DNA from: Euglena gracilis
Taxonomy: Eukaryota > Euglenida > Euglenophyceae > Euglenales
NCBI GenBank assembly: GCA_039621445.1
Contig: CP154954.1
Coordinates: 61,749,858-61,813,857, forward strand
DNA length: 64,000 nucleotides
Direction: 5' to 3'
A model generated the notes under the pieces. That model ran no database searches, had not been told where the DNA came from, and saw only the letters and a program-made list of their open reading frames with translations. Made by a program: the position numbers and the translations under genes. Position 1 is the first letter of the stretch. Each line of letters starts with the position of its first letter. Below are positions 43,930-56,847 of the stretch, piece by piece.

Positions 43930-45240
43930 GCAGCATATACATCTTGTCCAGCATCTGCATCTTGTTCAGTATCTGCATCCATTTTTTCTGTTGGAGAGGA
44001 CCGGGGGAATGGGAGGGCAGGGAGGAGGGGAGGAGAGGGAGGGCACCTGGCCAGGTTTGGGGAGAGGCTCCGCACAGGATGCTCGCCCACCTGCAACCGA
44101 CCGGGCCTGCGGGGCTCGGGATACCAGCCCGAATGAGCCGGGGTTCGGGACACCTGTTGCTCCGCGCGGCATGGGCCTCCTTGTTGGCGTTGTTGGCGTT
44201 GCTTGGGCTGCACCAGCTGCTACGATGATGACGATGGTGGCGGCAATTGCACCGCCTGGCGTCTGGTGTTGATGTCCTTGCTCGGGATCAGCAGCTGCAT
44301 AGATGGTCAGGCGCAAGCCGTCGAGCTGCTCCTGAATGATGTGTAGAGCGTCGAGCAGCGTGTGTAGGGAGGGGGTAGTTGGGGAAGGGAGAGGAGGGGC
44401 AGAGGCATCGGGAGAAACAGAGAGGGTGCGCCGCGCACTCCCAGTGCAGGAGGATCTAATGGGTTTCATGGCTTCGGGTTTCGGGCTTCGGGTCCTTGGT
44501 CTTCTTGGGGTGGGGGTACCGAGCAAGGGGCGGTGGGGCCCCGGAGAGCTGTGGGGGTGGTTGCCAGTCCAGGGGCAGGGAATGTGGGCCCAGGAGTGGG
44601 AGTGGGACCGGGAAAGGGACTGGGAACGTAGCGGACGTAAATGGGAACGATGCAACGTGCTGTGCTGCTCCTGGGTGTGGACCTCCTCCTCCGGGTCCTC
44701 AACGATGCGGGCTCCGACAGGTGGTAATCCATTGCATCTTGTCCAGTATCTGCAACCATTGCACCTTGTCCAGTATCTCCATTCAATTCATCTTGTCCAG
44801 TATTTGTGTCTTGCCTAATGTCTTCATCCATTGGCTCCCAACCTAGCAAAATGATCACAAAAACCCCCCCAAAAAATGACCACAAAAAGCCCAGAATTGT
44901 CCACAAAAAAAGCCCCAAAAAGCACCCAAAATGACCTAAAATGGCTTGAAATAACCAAAAATTGCCCAAAAACGCCAACAATGTCCACAAAAAAAAGTGA
45001 AAAATAACCCAAATCGCCAAAATGGCGCAAAATGGCCGGAAATATCATAAAATGAGCTCATATTGACCCAAATTAGCACAATACTTGCCAAATCAGTGCA
45101 AAATACCCCAAAATCAGCAAAAATTGATCCAAAAATGGCCAAAATGGGCGTAATACTGGAGATTTGTGGAGAAATTATCCCAAAAATGGGTTTTATTCTT
45201 CAAAAAATACAAAAAAATGCCAGCATTGCCCTTGTCACCA
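43930..45240. mobile_element. Composite element with CATCTTGTCCAG repeats
   Basis: 18-bp units at 43943-43980 and 44733-44818 bracket a GC-rich segment with an open frame; the 44840-45225 part is homologous to 6640-6990. The 6.37-7.0 kb copy lacks the GC-rich middle, so this may be the fuller version. Ends not determined. Confidence 0.55.
43966..44469 (-). CDS. Possible 167-aa protein inside the composite element
   Basis: The minus-strand frame from an ATG at 44469 runs to a stop at 43966. It starts MKPIRSSCTGSARRT, has Ser/Pro-rich residues, an amphipathic helix-like stretch LHTLLDALHIIQEQLDGL, a hydrophobic GGAIAATIVIIVAAGAA and a Pro/Arg-rich end. The composition is richer than a repeat artefact, and the helix is plausible for a structural or coiled-coil protein. 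No family is recognised. The last residues run into the CATCTTGTCCAG repeat. Confidence 0.35.
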   Translation of the reverse strand: MKPIRSSCTGSARRTLSVSPDASAPPLPSPTTPSLHTLLDALHIIQEQLDGLRLTIYAAADPEQGHQHQTPGGAIAATIVIIVAAGAAQATPTTPTRRPMPRGATGVPNPGSFGLVSRAPQARSVAGGRASCAEPLPKPGQVPSLSSPPPCPPIPPVLSNRKNGCRY

Positions 45241-45461
45241 AAATTTTCTGAAATGTCATCAAATCCTTCAGCTTTGGCCCAAATAACCCTTTCGGAGGTG
45301 GTTCTTTGAGCAGCATGTGTTGCAGTGCCAGGCATAATGGCAGGAGAACAGAGGCTGCACAGAGACAAGAATCAGTCGCACTGGAAATCGCCCCTCAGGT
45401 GTCGGGCAAAGCTGTTGGGCAAAAAAAACTCGAAAATTTTTGCAATGATTTTTTTCTCATT

Positions 45462-45612
45462 TTCGGCCATTTTCGGCCATTTTCGGCCATTTTCGGCCAT
45501 TTTCGGCCATTTTCGGGACCCCCACCTATAGAGCCCAAAATTTCATTTTCGGCCATTTTCGGCCATTTTCGGCCATTTTCGGCCATTTTCGGCCATTTTG
45601 ACTATAGGTGCT
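45462..45612. repeat. Two ATTTTCGGCC arrays with CCTATAG borders
   Basis: About five units at 45460-45515, then 'gacccccacctatagagccc', then about six units at 45545-45598 ending in 'actataggtgcttggtcaca'. The phrase 'ttggtcacaaacaagcacct' at 43407 is the inverted flank of the first array. The two loci are related. Confidence 0.8.
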
Positions 45613-45892
45613 TGGTCACAAAGGAAAATATGGTTCAAAATGCGGAATTTTATGAGACGAAATAATTTCCAAGCAGAAATTAAGAAAACCACTGAGGGAA
45701 ACAAGCAACGAAACTTGCCAAAAATCAGGGTGAAAACACAAGTAAAAATGCCTTTTGAATTCCTCCCTGCTGCAAGCTTTGGTCGTGTCTTTTGTGGGGG
45801 GGAGGTGAATTCTGTGCACAGGCGCTGCCCTGCCCAGGAGACCACGCACTGCACCATGTCAGGGGTCAGGGGTGTGCCCGTGCGGTGGAAAC

Positions 45893-46194
45893 CAGGCTGT
45901 TTTTTACCAACCCCGGGGGGGGGGGGGTCCGGACTGCCTTGGGGTGCCTGCCCAGGCAGGCACTACCCCCCGGGGGGGGGGGTCGGATTTCGGCCTGTGC
46001 CCAGGCACATTCCTTTGAAAATGGGCCTTTTTTGGCTCCACGGCGCCTTCGGCGCCGGGGTCTGTGCTAGGGCACTTTTGGCTGTGTGCCCTACCCCCCC
46101 CCCGGGGGGTCGGATCGGGAGTGCCTTGGAGTGCCTGCCCAGGCAGGCACCCCCCCCCCGGGGTGGGGTTGGCACCCGACTAAAATATGGTCTG
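45893..46194. mobile_element. hAT-like MITE (302 bp), exact duplication GTGGAAAC
   Basis: Left end CAGGCTGTTTTTTACCAACC; right end complemented CAGACCATATTTTAGTCGGG. Exact 8-bp duplication gtggaaac at 45885-45892 and 46195-46202. Inside: two 'gcctgcccaggcaggca' palindromes, C/G walls and core cggcgccttcggcgccg (46041-46058). No coding capacity. Confidence 0.9.
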
Positions 46195-46202
46195 GTGGAA
46201 AC

Positions 46203-47754
46203 CCCCGATGCCGTGGCCGCAGGCAGGGCAAAGCCCGTTTCGGTGTCCCATCCATTTTCCTTGGTCCCCAGACAGTGGCGTTGTTGTGGGCCCTGGAGCC
46301 GGGAGGCTCCCAGAAGGGAGGCCCCTGGAAGGGCGGCAGCCCAAAAGCCGCCCCGTCCGCCGCAGGCAGGAATGGTCTCCCCCGGAGCCCAAGAGTGCAG
46401 CCCCGGGTTCGATGGAAGGGCCTTCGAGCCACTCCTCCGGTCAAGGTGGGGGGCGGGGGGTGACAGCGGGACAGCCCCCCACCGAAATGGTGGCGCAGCC
46501 AAATGATCGATTTTCGGCCAAGTGCAAAGAGCCCGGCGGAGAATGTTTTGCCGCCAAAGCTGACTCGTAATGCCGTCTTGGGCAATTCATTTGGCCAAAA
46601 TTTGGCAGAATTACCAAAAATGTTCCGAAAGGAACAAATTGGCGTTCTGGAGGGTCCGGGCACCCCCCCCCCTCCAGGTTGGGCCGGACCCTTGGCAGGT
46701 GGGTGGGTCCAATCTCCCCCCTGCGGTCAAGGAGGGGAGGGGGCCACATGGTTTCAATTAGTGATCCCAGGAGGCGGTGGGTAGTCCAAAACCCACCCAC
46801 CCACAACCATCCATCCCCCCCCCTGGGGGTCCACCCACCCACTCCACCAGTCAAAATTGGCCAAATCAAAATCAAAATCGCAGAAATTTTCCGACCAAAT
46901 TAGCCTCCGGCCTGGTTGGTCTGACCCAAGATGCACTCCCCCCCCCCGCCGGCAGGGCAGGTCCTTAAACAAAAAAAAGCGACCCGGCAAAAAATTCACA
47001 GGAATAATGGACAAAAAATGGTCTTATTTTGGCATAGATGGGTCGATCTCGTGGGGGGGAGTGATTTCGGGCATCCTCACACCGTCACCCATCCACCCAA
47101 AACGTTAAACTAATGCGTTTTTCAATTTTTTGAAGTTTCCACCCCATTCGATCCCCGGATTGGCCGTTGGCCGTCCCTTGGGCCTGATGGCGGTCCTCAA
47201 GGAGAAAAAATGGAAAATTCCTGTCACTTTTGGACCACCCTGCCCTGGGGAAGGGGGTCCAGCGGCCCAAACCACCCACCCACTTCCAAGCATCCAACCA
47301 CCCATCCCTCCCCGGGGGGTGGTGTGGGGCCACACAGGAGTTGGTGAATGGATGGGGGGGCACCCCGCCACCTGTAGCCATGGCACCCTCCTTGTCTCAA
47401 ACCCTGGTCCAACCCCACATGGCGCGCAGTTGCAAAGCCAACGCCTCCCTCTCGGAAGGTGCCACCTGACGAGTGAGCGAGCACAAGACGTGTGGCAACT
47501 TCCGGGGGGATACCGTGCTGGGTGGAGGGGGGGCAGCGGTGGTGCAGGCATGAAAGACCCCTCCTGGGCGTGCTGTGAGGCCGAAACGGGAGGGCCAGTT
47601 TGACGTACATCCTGTGGGAGCAGATGCAGCAGAATTGAAAGTTTCAGAGCAGGTACCTAACTATCCCCCCTGGCTCATTAGCCCGGGCCATGTTGGTCCC
47701 CAGCAGGCCGGGGGCCAAGTTCACTCCAACAACTGGGGGCAAGTGAGCCGGGGG
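46203..47754. other. GC-rich non-genic spacer
   Basis: Contains many C/G runs and short open frames on both strands, none with splice-bounded coding bias. The 46250-46500 patch is Pro/Gly/Arg-coding in all frames, which is typical of composition rather than selection. Confidence 0.4.
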
Positions 47755-47762
47755 GCACTGAG

Positions 47763-48064
47763 CAGGCTGTTTTTTTACCAACCCCGGGGGGGGGGTCCGG
47801 AGTGCCTTGAGGTGCCTGCCCAGGCAGGCACTACCCCCCCCCCTCGGGGGGTCGGATTTCGGCCTGCGCCCAGGCACATTCCTTTGAAAATAGGCCATTT
47901 TTGGCTCCCCGGCGCCTTTGGCGCCGGGTCTGTGCTAGGGCACTTTTGGCCGTGTGCCCTACCCCCCCCCCCGGGGGTCGGATTTGGAGTGCCTTGGGGT
48001 GCCTGCCCAGGCAGGCACCCCCCCCCCCCGGGGTGGGGTCGGCACCCGACTAAAATACAGCCTG
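47763..48064. mobile_element. hAT-like MITE (302 bp), exact duplication GCACTGAG
   Basis: Same family and same length as 45893-46194. Exact duplication gcactgag at 47755-47762 and 48065-48072. The right end complemented is CAGGCTGTATTTTAGTCGGG, matching the left start CAGGCTGTTTTTTTACC. Near-identical interior indicates recent movement. Confidence 0.9.
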
Positions 48065-48184
48065 GCACTGAGCCGGGGGGGGGGGGGCTGACGTTAAACA
48101 CGTCCAACATCAAACGGGACAGCCTTGGGGGTGGATGGGTTGCCCGCCGGATTCCCAGAGATGGCCGCTGCCAGACGTGGGAGA

Positions 48185-48362
48185 CAGGCTATTTTTTACC
48201 AACCTCAGGGGGGAGGGGGGGTCCGGAGTGCCTTGGGGTGCCTGCCTAGGCAGGCACTACCCCCCCCGGGGGGGGTGGTCGGATTTCGGCGTGCGCCCAG
48301 GCACATTCCTTTGAAAATAGGCCTTTTTTGGCTCCATGGCGCCTTCGGCGCTGGGGTCTGTT
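48185..48362. mobile_element. Truncated copy of the 302-bp MITE
   Basis: It starts CAGGCTATTTTTTACCAACC and follows the family as far as 'ggcgccttcggcgctggggt', then stops at about 48362. The right 120 bp are missing. It lies only 120 bp from the complete copy at 47763-48064. Confidence 0.8.
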
Positions 48363-48857
48363 GCCAAACATCCAAGGTTGAGATGTCAGATCTCAGCCTC
48401 AGATGAGATTTCTCCCTGGCATCTCCATTGACGAAACTATTGGGAAAAAATAAATAAATAAATTGAGAAAAACCTATATAAAAAAAAGGCCCAGAAATTG
48501 CTAAATTGTATCAAAGTTTGTACAATTTGGCAAATTATGGCAAATTTGCAACAAATAACAAAAAAAAGTACCAAAGAATGGCCGGAACTCATTTTGTCCA
48601 CCTCAGGTTCATGCGGGGAAATTGTCGAAAAGGAAAAAAAATGCTGAAAAATTGCGGAAATTGAGGAGAAATTGCAGGTAACAATCCCCCCTGTTGGCGA
48701 GAATTGTCCAGGGGCTTTGGGAGATGCGGCACCGCCAACACCAGTGGATGCCAGGCTCCTTCAATATGCCTGCCCTCCCTGATTCCCCGATGACTGAATG
48801 GCCTTAATGCTGTGAAGCATGCGGCCAGTATTACAGAAGGAATCCGTGTGTTCACAC
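48363..48857. other. Non-genic spacer
   Basis: AT-rich, with 'aaataaataaataa' at 48450 and 'caaattatggcaaatttgca' at 48533. Possible intron of the gene whose exon is at 48858-48947. Nothing else seen. Confidence 0.35.
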
Positions 48858-48947
48858 CTGAAGAGGTGAGAAGCGCAGAGCTGCCACCTTGATCAGGCGG
48901 GTGTTGGTGGAACCGTCCTCCAGCACCCTGACGAACGACTCCCGGTT
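48858..48947 (-). CDS. 90-bp internal exon with clean splice sites
   Basis: On the minus strand an acceptor tcccacccccag precedes AACCGG, and the exon ends CTTCAG before a GTGTGAAC donor. It is 30 codons in one open frame: NRESFVRVLEDGSTNTRLIK followed by VAALRFSPLQ. Phase 0 at both ends. The sequence looks like a folded protein and is not low complexity. No partner exons are clear nearby and I do not recognise the product. Confidence 0.5.
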
Positions 48948-50760
<1,813 letters not shown>

Positions 50761-51923
50761 TGTGCATGTTGCATGTCGCGCGCACGTGCATGTGCTTTCT
50801 GCACACCTGCCTTTGGAAGGCGGACATCAACGCCCGGGTGAGAAAGCCACAGTGCAGCTGCATCTGCTCACCGGAGTTCTTGGGTCGCCGCTGCTGCAGT
50901 TCCCATTCCTGGGTAAGCCGACGCCACCCGCGTGCATCCGCATTGTCACCCCAAACAGTTCTGCTATCGCAAGTTTCAAGGCTGGCGGTTGGGGAAACTG
51001 CTGGACCAGTGAGCCGCGTTGAAATTCCGCAACTACTTTACTTTCATGCATGCAAGTAAGCCATGGAGTTTTAGAAACGCAAACAGTTTGTTGCAGCAAA
51101 GCTCCTCCTGCTTGGCCATGACATTGAGAGCCCCAAGGACTGCCAGGGGAACACAGAGCCCAAAAATAAGAAACGGTTGCCTCACTGCTGCCGGGGGGGG
51201 GGGGTGAACGGAGGACATGGTGATTGGAAAAATTCACTGAGAAAAAAACTTGGACCAAACCTTAAAATGCCAGCAAAAAGCCTGGACGCCAGTGGTACGC
51301 CCACTGAAAATGCGCGGGAAAAATTGTGGACAAACAAATCTTGTGAGATCATTCTTCAGGGAAGTCCAGAAGAATTCACATCAAATGTCGAGGTGTTCAT
51401 CAAATCCAAAATTGGAAACATCCCAAAATCCACATTTCAAAAGAAAATATAAAAAAAATTCGCATTGCATCAAAGACCTTTGGACTGGGAATTCGGAACA
51501 GCGGCATGAAAGATCCTGGACAAAATTTCACAGCAAATTTTCCCCTTCAATTCCCCCTCTGCACCCCCTCTGGTGGCCTGGCAGGGCCCCTTATAAGGGT
51601 GAAGGTCAAAAAGATGGTCCCCATAGCCTGGCACCCCACCAGGGCAGTCGGGGTGGGGGGTGTACCTCGCCCCGAATCCCAAAAAAAGTGTTGCCCAAAA
51701 CGTTGAAGGGTGCAAACCTGGGGGGGGGGGGTGACGTTGGCAGGTTTAGCACGGGTACCCAACACTGTTGCGGGTCCAAAGGTTTGCACGACAGCGCTCG
51801 GTTCAGGCACCGCTGTCGCCGGAGGGGGAATGGAGTCTCTGGAATGGAGACTGCCGGCAGGCGGCGGTGCCCCAACAATCAGTTCCCCGTTCGCCGTTTT
51901 GGCTGCCAACACGCCTGGCCCGT
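50761..51923. other. Spacer with candidate small exons
   Basis: A 60-bp + strand segment 50853-50912 lies between a ccacag acceptor and a GTAAGC donor; in one frame it reads QLHLLTGVLGSPLLQFPFL. A + strand frame from ATG 51267 to 51452 (contains SLDASGTPTENAREK and SPEEFTSNVEVFIKSK) looks somewhat protein-like. Neither can be tied to a gene. Confidence 0.3.
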
Positions 51924-51931
51924 GTTCCGGC

Positions 51932-52223
51932 AACGGGTTTTTTTCAAGACCAAGGGGGGAGGGGGTCGGCACCCACCCACCCACCCACCCACCCCCTGGC
52001 GTGGGCCCCCCGGGGGAGGGGGAGGGGGGTACCGGGGGACCCACCCACTTTTGCCCGAAAATGGCCAAAAATGCTAAAAGTAGCACCTTTTCAAAAATTT
52101 TGGTGCCTTCGGCGCCGAAAAGATATACCGAGCCCCTGCCCCCCCCCTCCCCCCAGGGAGGGGGAGGGGGTCCAAGGGACCCCCCCCCCCTTGGGAAGGA
52201 GTCCAAGACTAAAAAAAACCATG
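51932..52223. mobile_element. hAT-like MITE with C/G walls (292 bp)
   Basis: The flanks gttccggc (51924-51931) and gttccagc (52224-52231) match at 7 of 8. The ends have lost the CAGG start (AACGGGTTTTTTTCAAGACC on the left; complemented right CATGGTTTTTTTTAGTC). Core ttggtgccttcggcgccgaa at about 52099. Older member of the 4988-5272 family. Confidence 0.7.
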
Positions 52224-52231
52224 GTTCCAGC

Positions 52232-53307
52232 GCGCTTTTGTGGCCCAAAACGGCCATATTCGGGTGTTTTTTTGGTCATTTATTTTGCTCAAAAAATCGG
52301 TTTGCCAAAATGTCTCGACAACGAAGCAAAATTAAAGAAAATGTCCGGAGAGAACAAAAATGAAGCCCTTGGAATGCCCTATCCAACCGTGCTTTACTTT
52401 TCCCCCAACTCTTCGTGTAGCCCGAGTTACGGCCATTTATCGGTCAATTTTGGCCCATTTCAGGGGCCATTTTGGGCTGTTTTTGGGTAAAAAAAATCGA
52501 TGTTTCCATAAAATCTATGTTTTCAAAATATCTCGAAAATGAAGCAAAATCAAAGGAAATGTCCGGAGACCTAAATTGAAGGCCTTAAAATTCCCTATCT
52601 AGCGGTATTTTGAGTTCTCCGCAACTTCCCGCCTAGCCCGAGTTAGGGCCATTTTTCGGCCAATTTTGGCCACTTTGCATAGTTTTGACCTGTTTTGACT
52701 TGGCCGTTTTCGGTCAAAAAAAAAAAGTTGAAAAAATTCGGAAAAAAATCGAAAAAAAAATTGTCCAAAACGATTTTTTTTGGCCTCCCGGACCCAGAGA
52801 AACTGCTTTTCGGCCGAAAATGAGTGTTTTTCGACCCTCCGGCGCCCCATTCTTGGCCCGAAACCCATGGAGTTTGGGCCATTTCGTGTCAAAAAAAAGT
52901 CAAAAAAATGCAAGAAAAGGTGTGTGGGGGGTATGGAGGGTCTCTGTGGTCTTAGCATTTCAACAATTGCTGTAAAATCACTAAAAGTTGCCGTAAATTG
53001 CAGGTGTGTAAATAGTAAATCATAAATTACGTGAAATTTGCAATGCTAGTCTTTTCGGCCTTCCATTACGTGCAAGTCCCATTAAGAGCTCAGCACTATC
53101 CAAAACCCACAATTAGCACTTTGCTACGGGCCTTTCCCGTGGCGAAGACATCGAAGGAGAAATTTGACCAAAAAAAACCCTGTCCCTGGGAAAAATGGGA
53201 GGCAGTGGGGAGGCCTAACTCCCCCTGGGGGAAGGGTGGTGCCTTGTCCTATGGGGCTCCTGCCAGCAGGCACACACCTTGGGGGGGGGGGTCGGTTTTG
53301 GACCCCG
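52232..53307. repeat. Repeat region containing an inverted copy of the 36.2-36.6 kb module
   Basis: 52700-52930 is the inverted counterpart of 36280-36600. Outside it, 'gtccggaga' and 'gaagcaaaat(c/t)aaa(g)gaaaat' occur twice (52325-52350, 52540-52572), showing a further direct duplication. No gene. Confidence 0.55.
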
Positions 53308-53713
53308 GTAACCCTCCCCCCAAATAACACCCCTCAAATAATACCCCCCCAAATAATACCCCCCCCCTCGGGTCCGACTTCGGCCACCGAAATAATACCC
53401 CCCCCCCCCGGTTTCAGGCCGAAGGCCCGGATTTTTGACCTGAAAATGTAGGTAAAAATCACAATCTCTTACAACAAATTACGAAAAAAATCGACTTTTC
53501 TGGATCATCTGGCCTCCAAAAAATGCTAAATTTCATGAGAAAGTACAAAAAAAAATGACCCCAAAGGGGGTTTTGGCGCTATTTTTGCTCCTATGGAACT
53601 TCGAAAATTTCGAAAAAATTTTGAAAATAATACCCCCAATACTACTCCCCTCGGGCCAGGACTTCAGGCGAAGAAATAATACCCCGGGGGGGTATTATTT
53701 GGGGGGGTTTACC
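53308..53713. mobile_element. Short element with 'GGTAAACCC...AATAATACCCC' ends
   Basis: Left ggtaaccctccccccaaata; right 'gtattatttgggggggttta' followed by cc. The interior contains 'tttctggatcatctggcctc' and 'ggcgctatttttgctcc', which occur inverted at 56255-56400 in a second copy. The target duplication is not resolved. Confidence 0.6.
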
Positions 53714-53934
53714 TGCCGACCCAAACAAATTTCTCTTGAAAATGGCCATTTTCGGGCCCCGGCGCCTTCGGTGTTTGGGGGGGGGATAACACTGCCCACC
53801 CCAAAACCCTACCCCCCCACCTCTAACTCCTGGGGGGTCGGAAGTTTTGAAACCAGAAGCGTGGCGGGGATTCCGATTCAGCCCTGCGCTGGGGCGGGGG
53901 CAAACCGGGGTGACGCAGGCCGGGGCAACGCCGC

Positions 53935-54047
53935 CCGGCCACCCGCCTGACCAGCCTGCCCTCCGCCTGCCGCCGGGCCTCCTCCACCTCCTCCCACTCC
54001 GCCCACCCCTGGGCGATGGCGTGCAGCACGAAGGGGACGCCCGCCAT
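53935..54047 (-). CDS. Possible first exon on the minus strand
   Basis: From an ATG at 54047 the frame reads MAGVPFVLHAIAQGWAEWEE, then VEEARRQAEGRLVRRVAGRR. It is strongly GC3-biased and probably helical, like exons of genes 1 and 2. The downstream limit is unclear (no obvious GT donor before the frame becomes Pro-rich). Unrecognised. Confidence 0.35.
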
Positions 54048-54239
54048 CCGGGGCGGGCCGGGCTCAGCGCCCCGAGTGGCCCGCGCCCCCGGCTGGGCTC
54101 AGCGCGGCGGAGAGGCCGGCCGCATGGCTGTGGGGGGGGGGGAGGGGACGAAATGAAGCCGGGCACGGTGTGGAGTGGCCTCCGGTGCCGTACCCGTCTA
54201 TGCGGGTGGACCTCCTCATGGCAGGCATGGAATGTGTGC

Positions 54240-54790
54240 TAAACCCCCCCAAAAATAAGACCCCCCCAAAAATAAGACCCCCCAAAAATAAGGCCCCCCA
54301 AAAAATAAGACCCCCCCAAAAAATAAGACCCCCCCAAAAATAAGGCCCCCCAAAAAATAAGACCCCCCAAAAAATAAGACCCCCCCTGGGCCGATCGAGC
54401 AAAAATCCAAAAATAAGACCCCCCCCATAAATAAGACCCCCCCCCCCTGACGGCGCGAAGCGCCGGGGACGGTGAAAATTTTCCCTGAGAAATTGCCAAA
54501 AAACCAAATTTCACACACAAAAATGATGAAATTTCAAAAAATTTCAGATTGTTGAAGTGCAAAAAGCATGCTAAATGTCAACTTACACAAATTTACACAT
54601 GGCGCGAAGCGCCGAAGGAAAATTTTTAGTGTTTTTGGGAACCTGAAAAATGATGTTTTTTTCGGGCCCGGGTCAGTCAAGAAAAAATCCAATAATAAGA
54701 CCCCCCCCAAAAAATAAGACCCCCCCTGGAGGTTTCCAGCAACGGACCCAAAAATAAGACCCGGGTCTCATTTTTTGGGGGGGGGTTACG
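54240..54790. mobile_element. Element with 'CCCCAAAAATAAGACC' tandem ends
   Basis: At least eight copies of ccccccaaaaataagac at 54243-54390, three more at 54410-54445, core cggcgcgaagcgccgggg (54450-54467), then 'ggcgcgaagcgccgaag' again at 54602 and closing inverted 'gggtctcattttttgggggg' at 54763-54783. Related to 3100-3440. Confidence 0.6.
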
Positions 54791-55479
54791 CAGGCCGACG
54801 CCAACACTCAAACGTATCGACCGACTGCAGTCCTCCGCGCCGCCTTGCGTGCTGACGCATAAGTGCGGGTTGCAACTCAGTGTCCGGGCAAAGCGCACGG
54901 TGGCGATCGCTACGGCGGTGCAGAGCATGGATGACACCCCCGGATGGGGCTGGGCACATTCCGACTTCAACGGAATCCCCACTTTTCCTGAACAATTTGT
55001 GGAAACCACGCAACCGGCTTTCACAAGACAGACCACAGAGGCATTTGCCAGTACATCGAGTGAAATTTTGTGTGCAATCTGAAATCGAAATAGAGCATCA
55101 ATCGAGTCGTGTCGGCGAAAAGAAAGTTCACAAACATCTTCTGTGGGGGGGGTGACAAATTGGGCAGCACGGAGGGGGGTAACAATTGCCCGGGGGCGTC
55201 AATTGCCCAGGGGGGGGGTAGGGTGGCCTTGTACCGTATGTGACTCCAGACCCAACCTAACCTCTGGGAGATGGCAAATTTTCTGGTTGTGAATATGGAC
55301 TGATGGAGGGCATGATTTAAACCAGAACCATCTCCACGGAGATCTGGCTGGTGGAAACGCTGAGTTCAACTCCGCTCACTTACGGCATAAAGTGGAGCCC
55401 CCACACTTAAGTGTGGGGTTGTGGGGGTATGTGTGGGTGTGGGGGGGGAGGTGTGTGTGGGGGGGGGGGGTACTGTGGG
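54791..55479. other. Spacer
   Basis: The + strand frames over 54800-55080 are open but without splice-bounded coding bias. A hairpin ccccacacttaagtgtgggg lies at about 55400-55419. No supported gene. Confidence 0.35.
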
Positions 55480-55576
55480 GTAAACCCCTCCCCCCACTTA
55501 TAAACCCCCCGGGGTTTATAGGATCCAGTCTGGTTGGTCGGCCGAAGGGGGGGTTTATAGGTGGGGGGGGGGGGGT
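55480..55576. mobile_element. Tiny element with 'CCCCCACTTATAAACCCC' inverted ends
   Basis: aaacccctccccccacttat at 55482 and gtttataggtgggggggggg at 55552 are inverted, with a second inner pair around 55505-55520. About 95 bp in all. Confidence 0.55.
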
Positions 55577-56144
55577 TAGGTCCCGTATTGTTGGTAGGTA
55601 TTGTCGGTAAACCGCGCAAAGTCCGAAGCCACGGAGAAAGGAAGGACAGCCATTCGCTCAAAGAGGCGTGGCCTATGCTGCCTGCGGTCCGAATTTCTGC
55701 CCCAGGGGTTCTCTGCCGCGAGTGTGCAGTGAGCCGTGGGCCTGGGCTGTTGGGCTGGAGTGGGAGAGGGGGGGGGGGCAGGGTCGGGCTCAGGGAAGGG
55801 AGAGCGAGGGGGTCAGCCCGCATCGCCGGGGGAACCCCCCCTCCTCCGCGTCCTCCATCGCGTCGTCCGCCGCGTCCTCCATCGCGTCGTCCGCATCCAC
55901 CGCTGGAGAGGGGGTCTGCAGGGCAGGGGCACAAAGAGACAGAACCGCGGGGAGGGGGTGTCCTCCTTCCGCTGAAGGGCGCGCAGCATGGCAGTGACGG
56001 GAAGCCACGCGGGGCTGGCCCACGCAGGACGTTGCGTGTGACCCGTGGGGACGTGGGGAGGGGTCCAGCTTAGAGGCAGGCATTGCTTTCAAGGCGCCTT
56101 TAAAAACCTTTAAAACCCCGAAAAAAAATTGGCCGAAGATGCCT
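55577..56144. other. Spacer with a 24-bp tandem repeat
   Basis: At about 55849-55905 a 24-bp unit (cctccatcgcgtcgtccgccg type) is repeated. The minus-strand reading is acidic (ADDAMEDAADDAMEDAEEGG), as in exon tails of nuclear proteins, but no splice signals confirm an exon. Confidence 0.35.
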
Positions 56145-56545
56145 CAAATAAAACCCCCCAAATTCCCCCGGGGTATTATTTTTCGCCCGAAGTCCCGGCC
56201 CGAGGGGGGGGGGGTATTATTTGGGGGGGGGGGGTGATAGCACCCCAAAATTTTCGAAACTTTTCGAAGTCACATGGGAGCCAAAATAGCGCCAAAACTC
56301 CCCTTTGGGGTCGTTTTTTTGTACTTTTGTACTCTTTCTACTTTCTTATGAAACTTACCATTTTTTGGAGGTCAGATGATCCAGAAAAATAGATTTTTTT
56401 TGTAATTTGTTGTCAGAGATTATGATTTTTACCTACATTTTCAAGTCAAAAGAGATTATGATTTTTACCTACATTTTCAGGTCAAAATCCGGGCCTTCGG
56501 CCCGAAATCGGGGGGGGGGGGTATCATTTGGGGGGAGGGTTTACC
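56145..56545. mobile_element. Second copy of the 'AATAATACCCC' element, inverted
   Basis: It contains 'ggcccgaggggggggggg', tattatttggg, 'gccaaaatagcgccaaaact', 'cagatgatccagaaaaatag' and ends 'gggggagggtttacc'. This is the inverted counterpart of 53308-53713. A 45-bp segment ('gagattatgatttttaccta...') is duplicated in tandem at 56415-56475. Confidence 0.6.
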
Positions 56546-56847
56546 TTAAATAAAACCTTCAAAAATCATTCTAGCAAAAAATTTTATCCAACAAAATGTC
56601 GGCAAGAACAAGCCAAGTCCAGAGGGGAGAAAAAAACGATTTCTGGCATCGCTGGAACACTGTCTGTCCACCCAAACTCGAAAAAACAGGGTTTTCGGCT
56701 TGTTTGGATGCCGGGATTGCCCTTGGGCTGCCCTTGGGGGAAAACAGGAAAATCTCAAAAATCCTGAAAACCCTCGAAAAAAACCCTTTTAAAAACCTCA
56801 AAAAAAAAATGCCTTAGAAAACCTTTGCCTTGAAATTTTTGCCTTGA

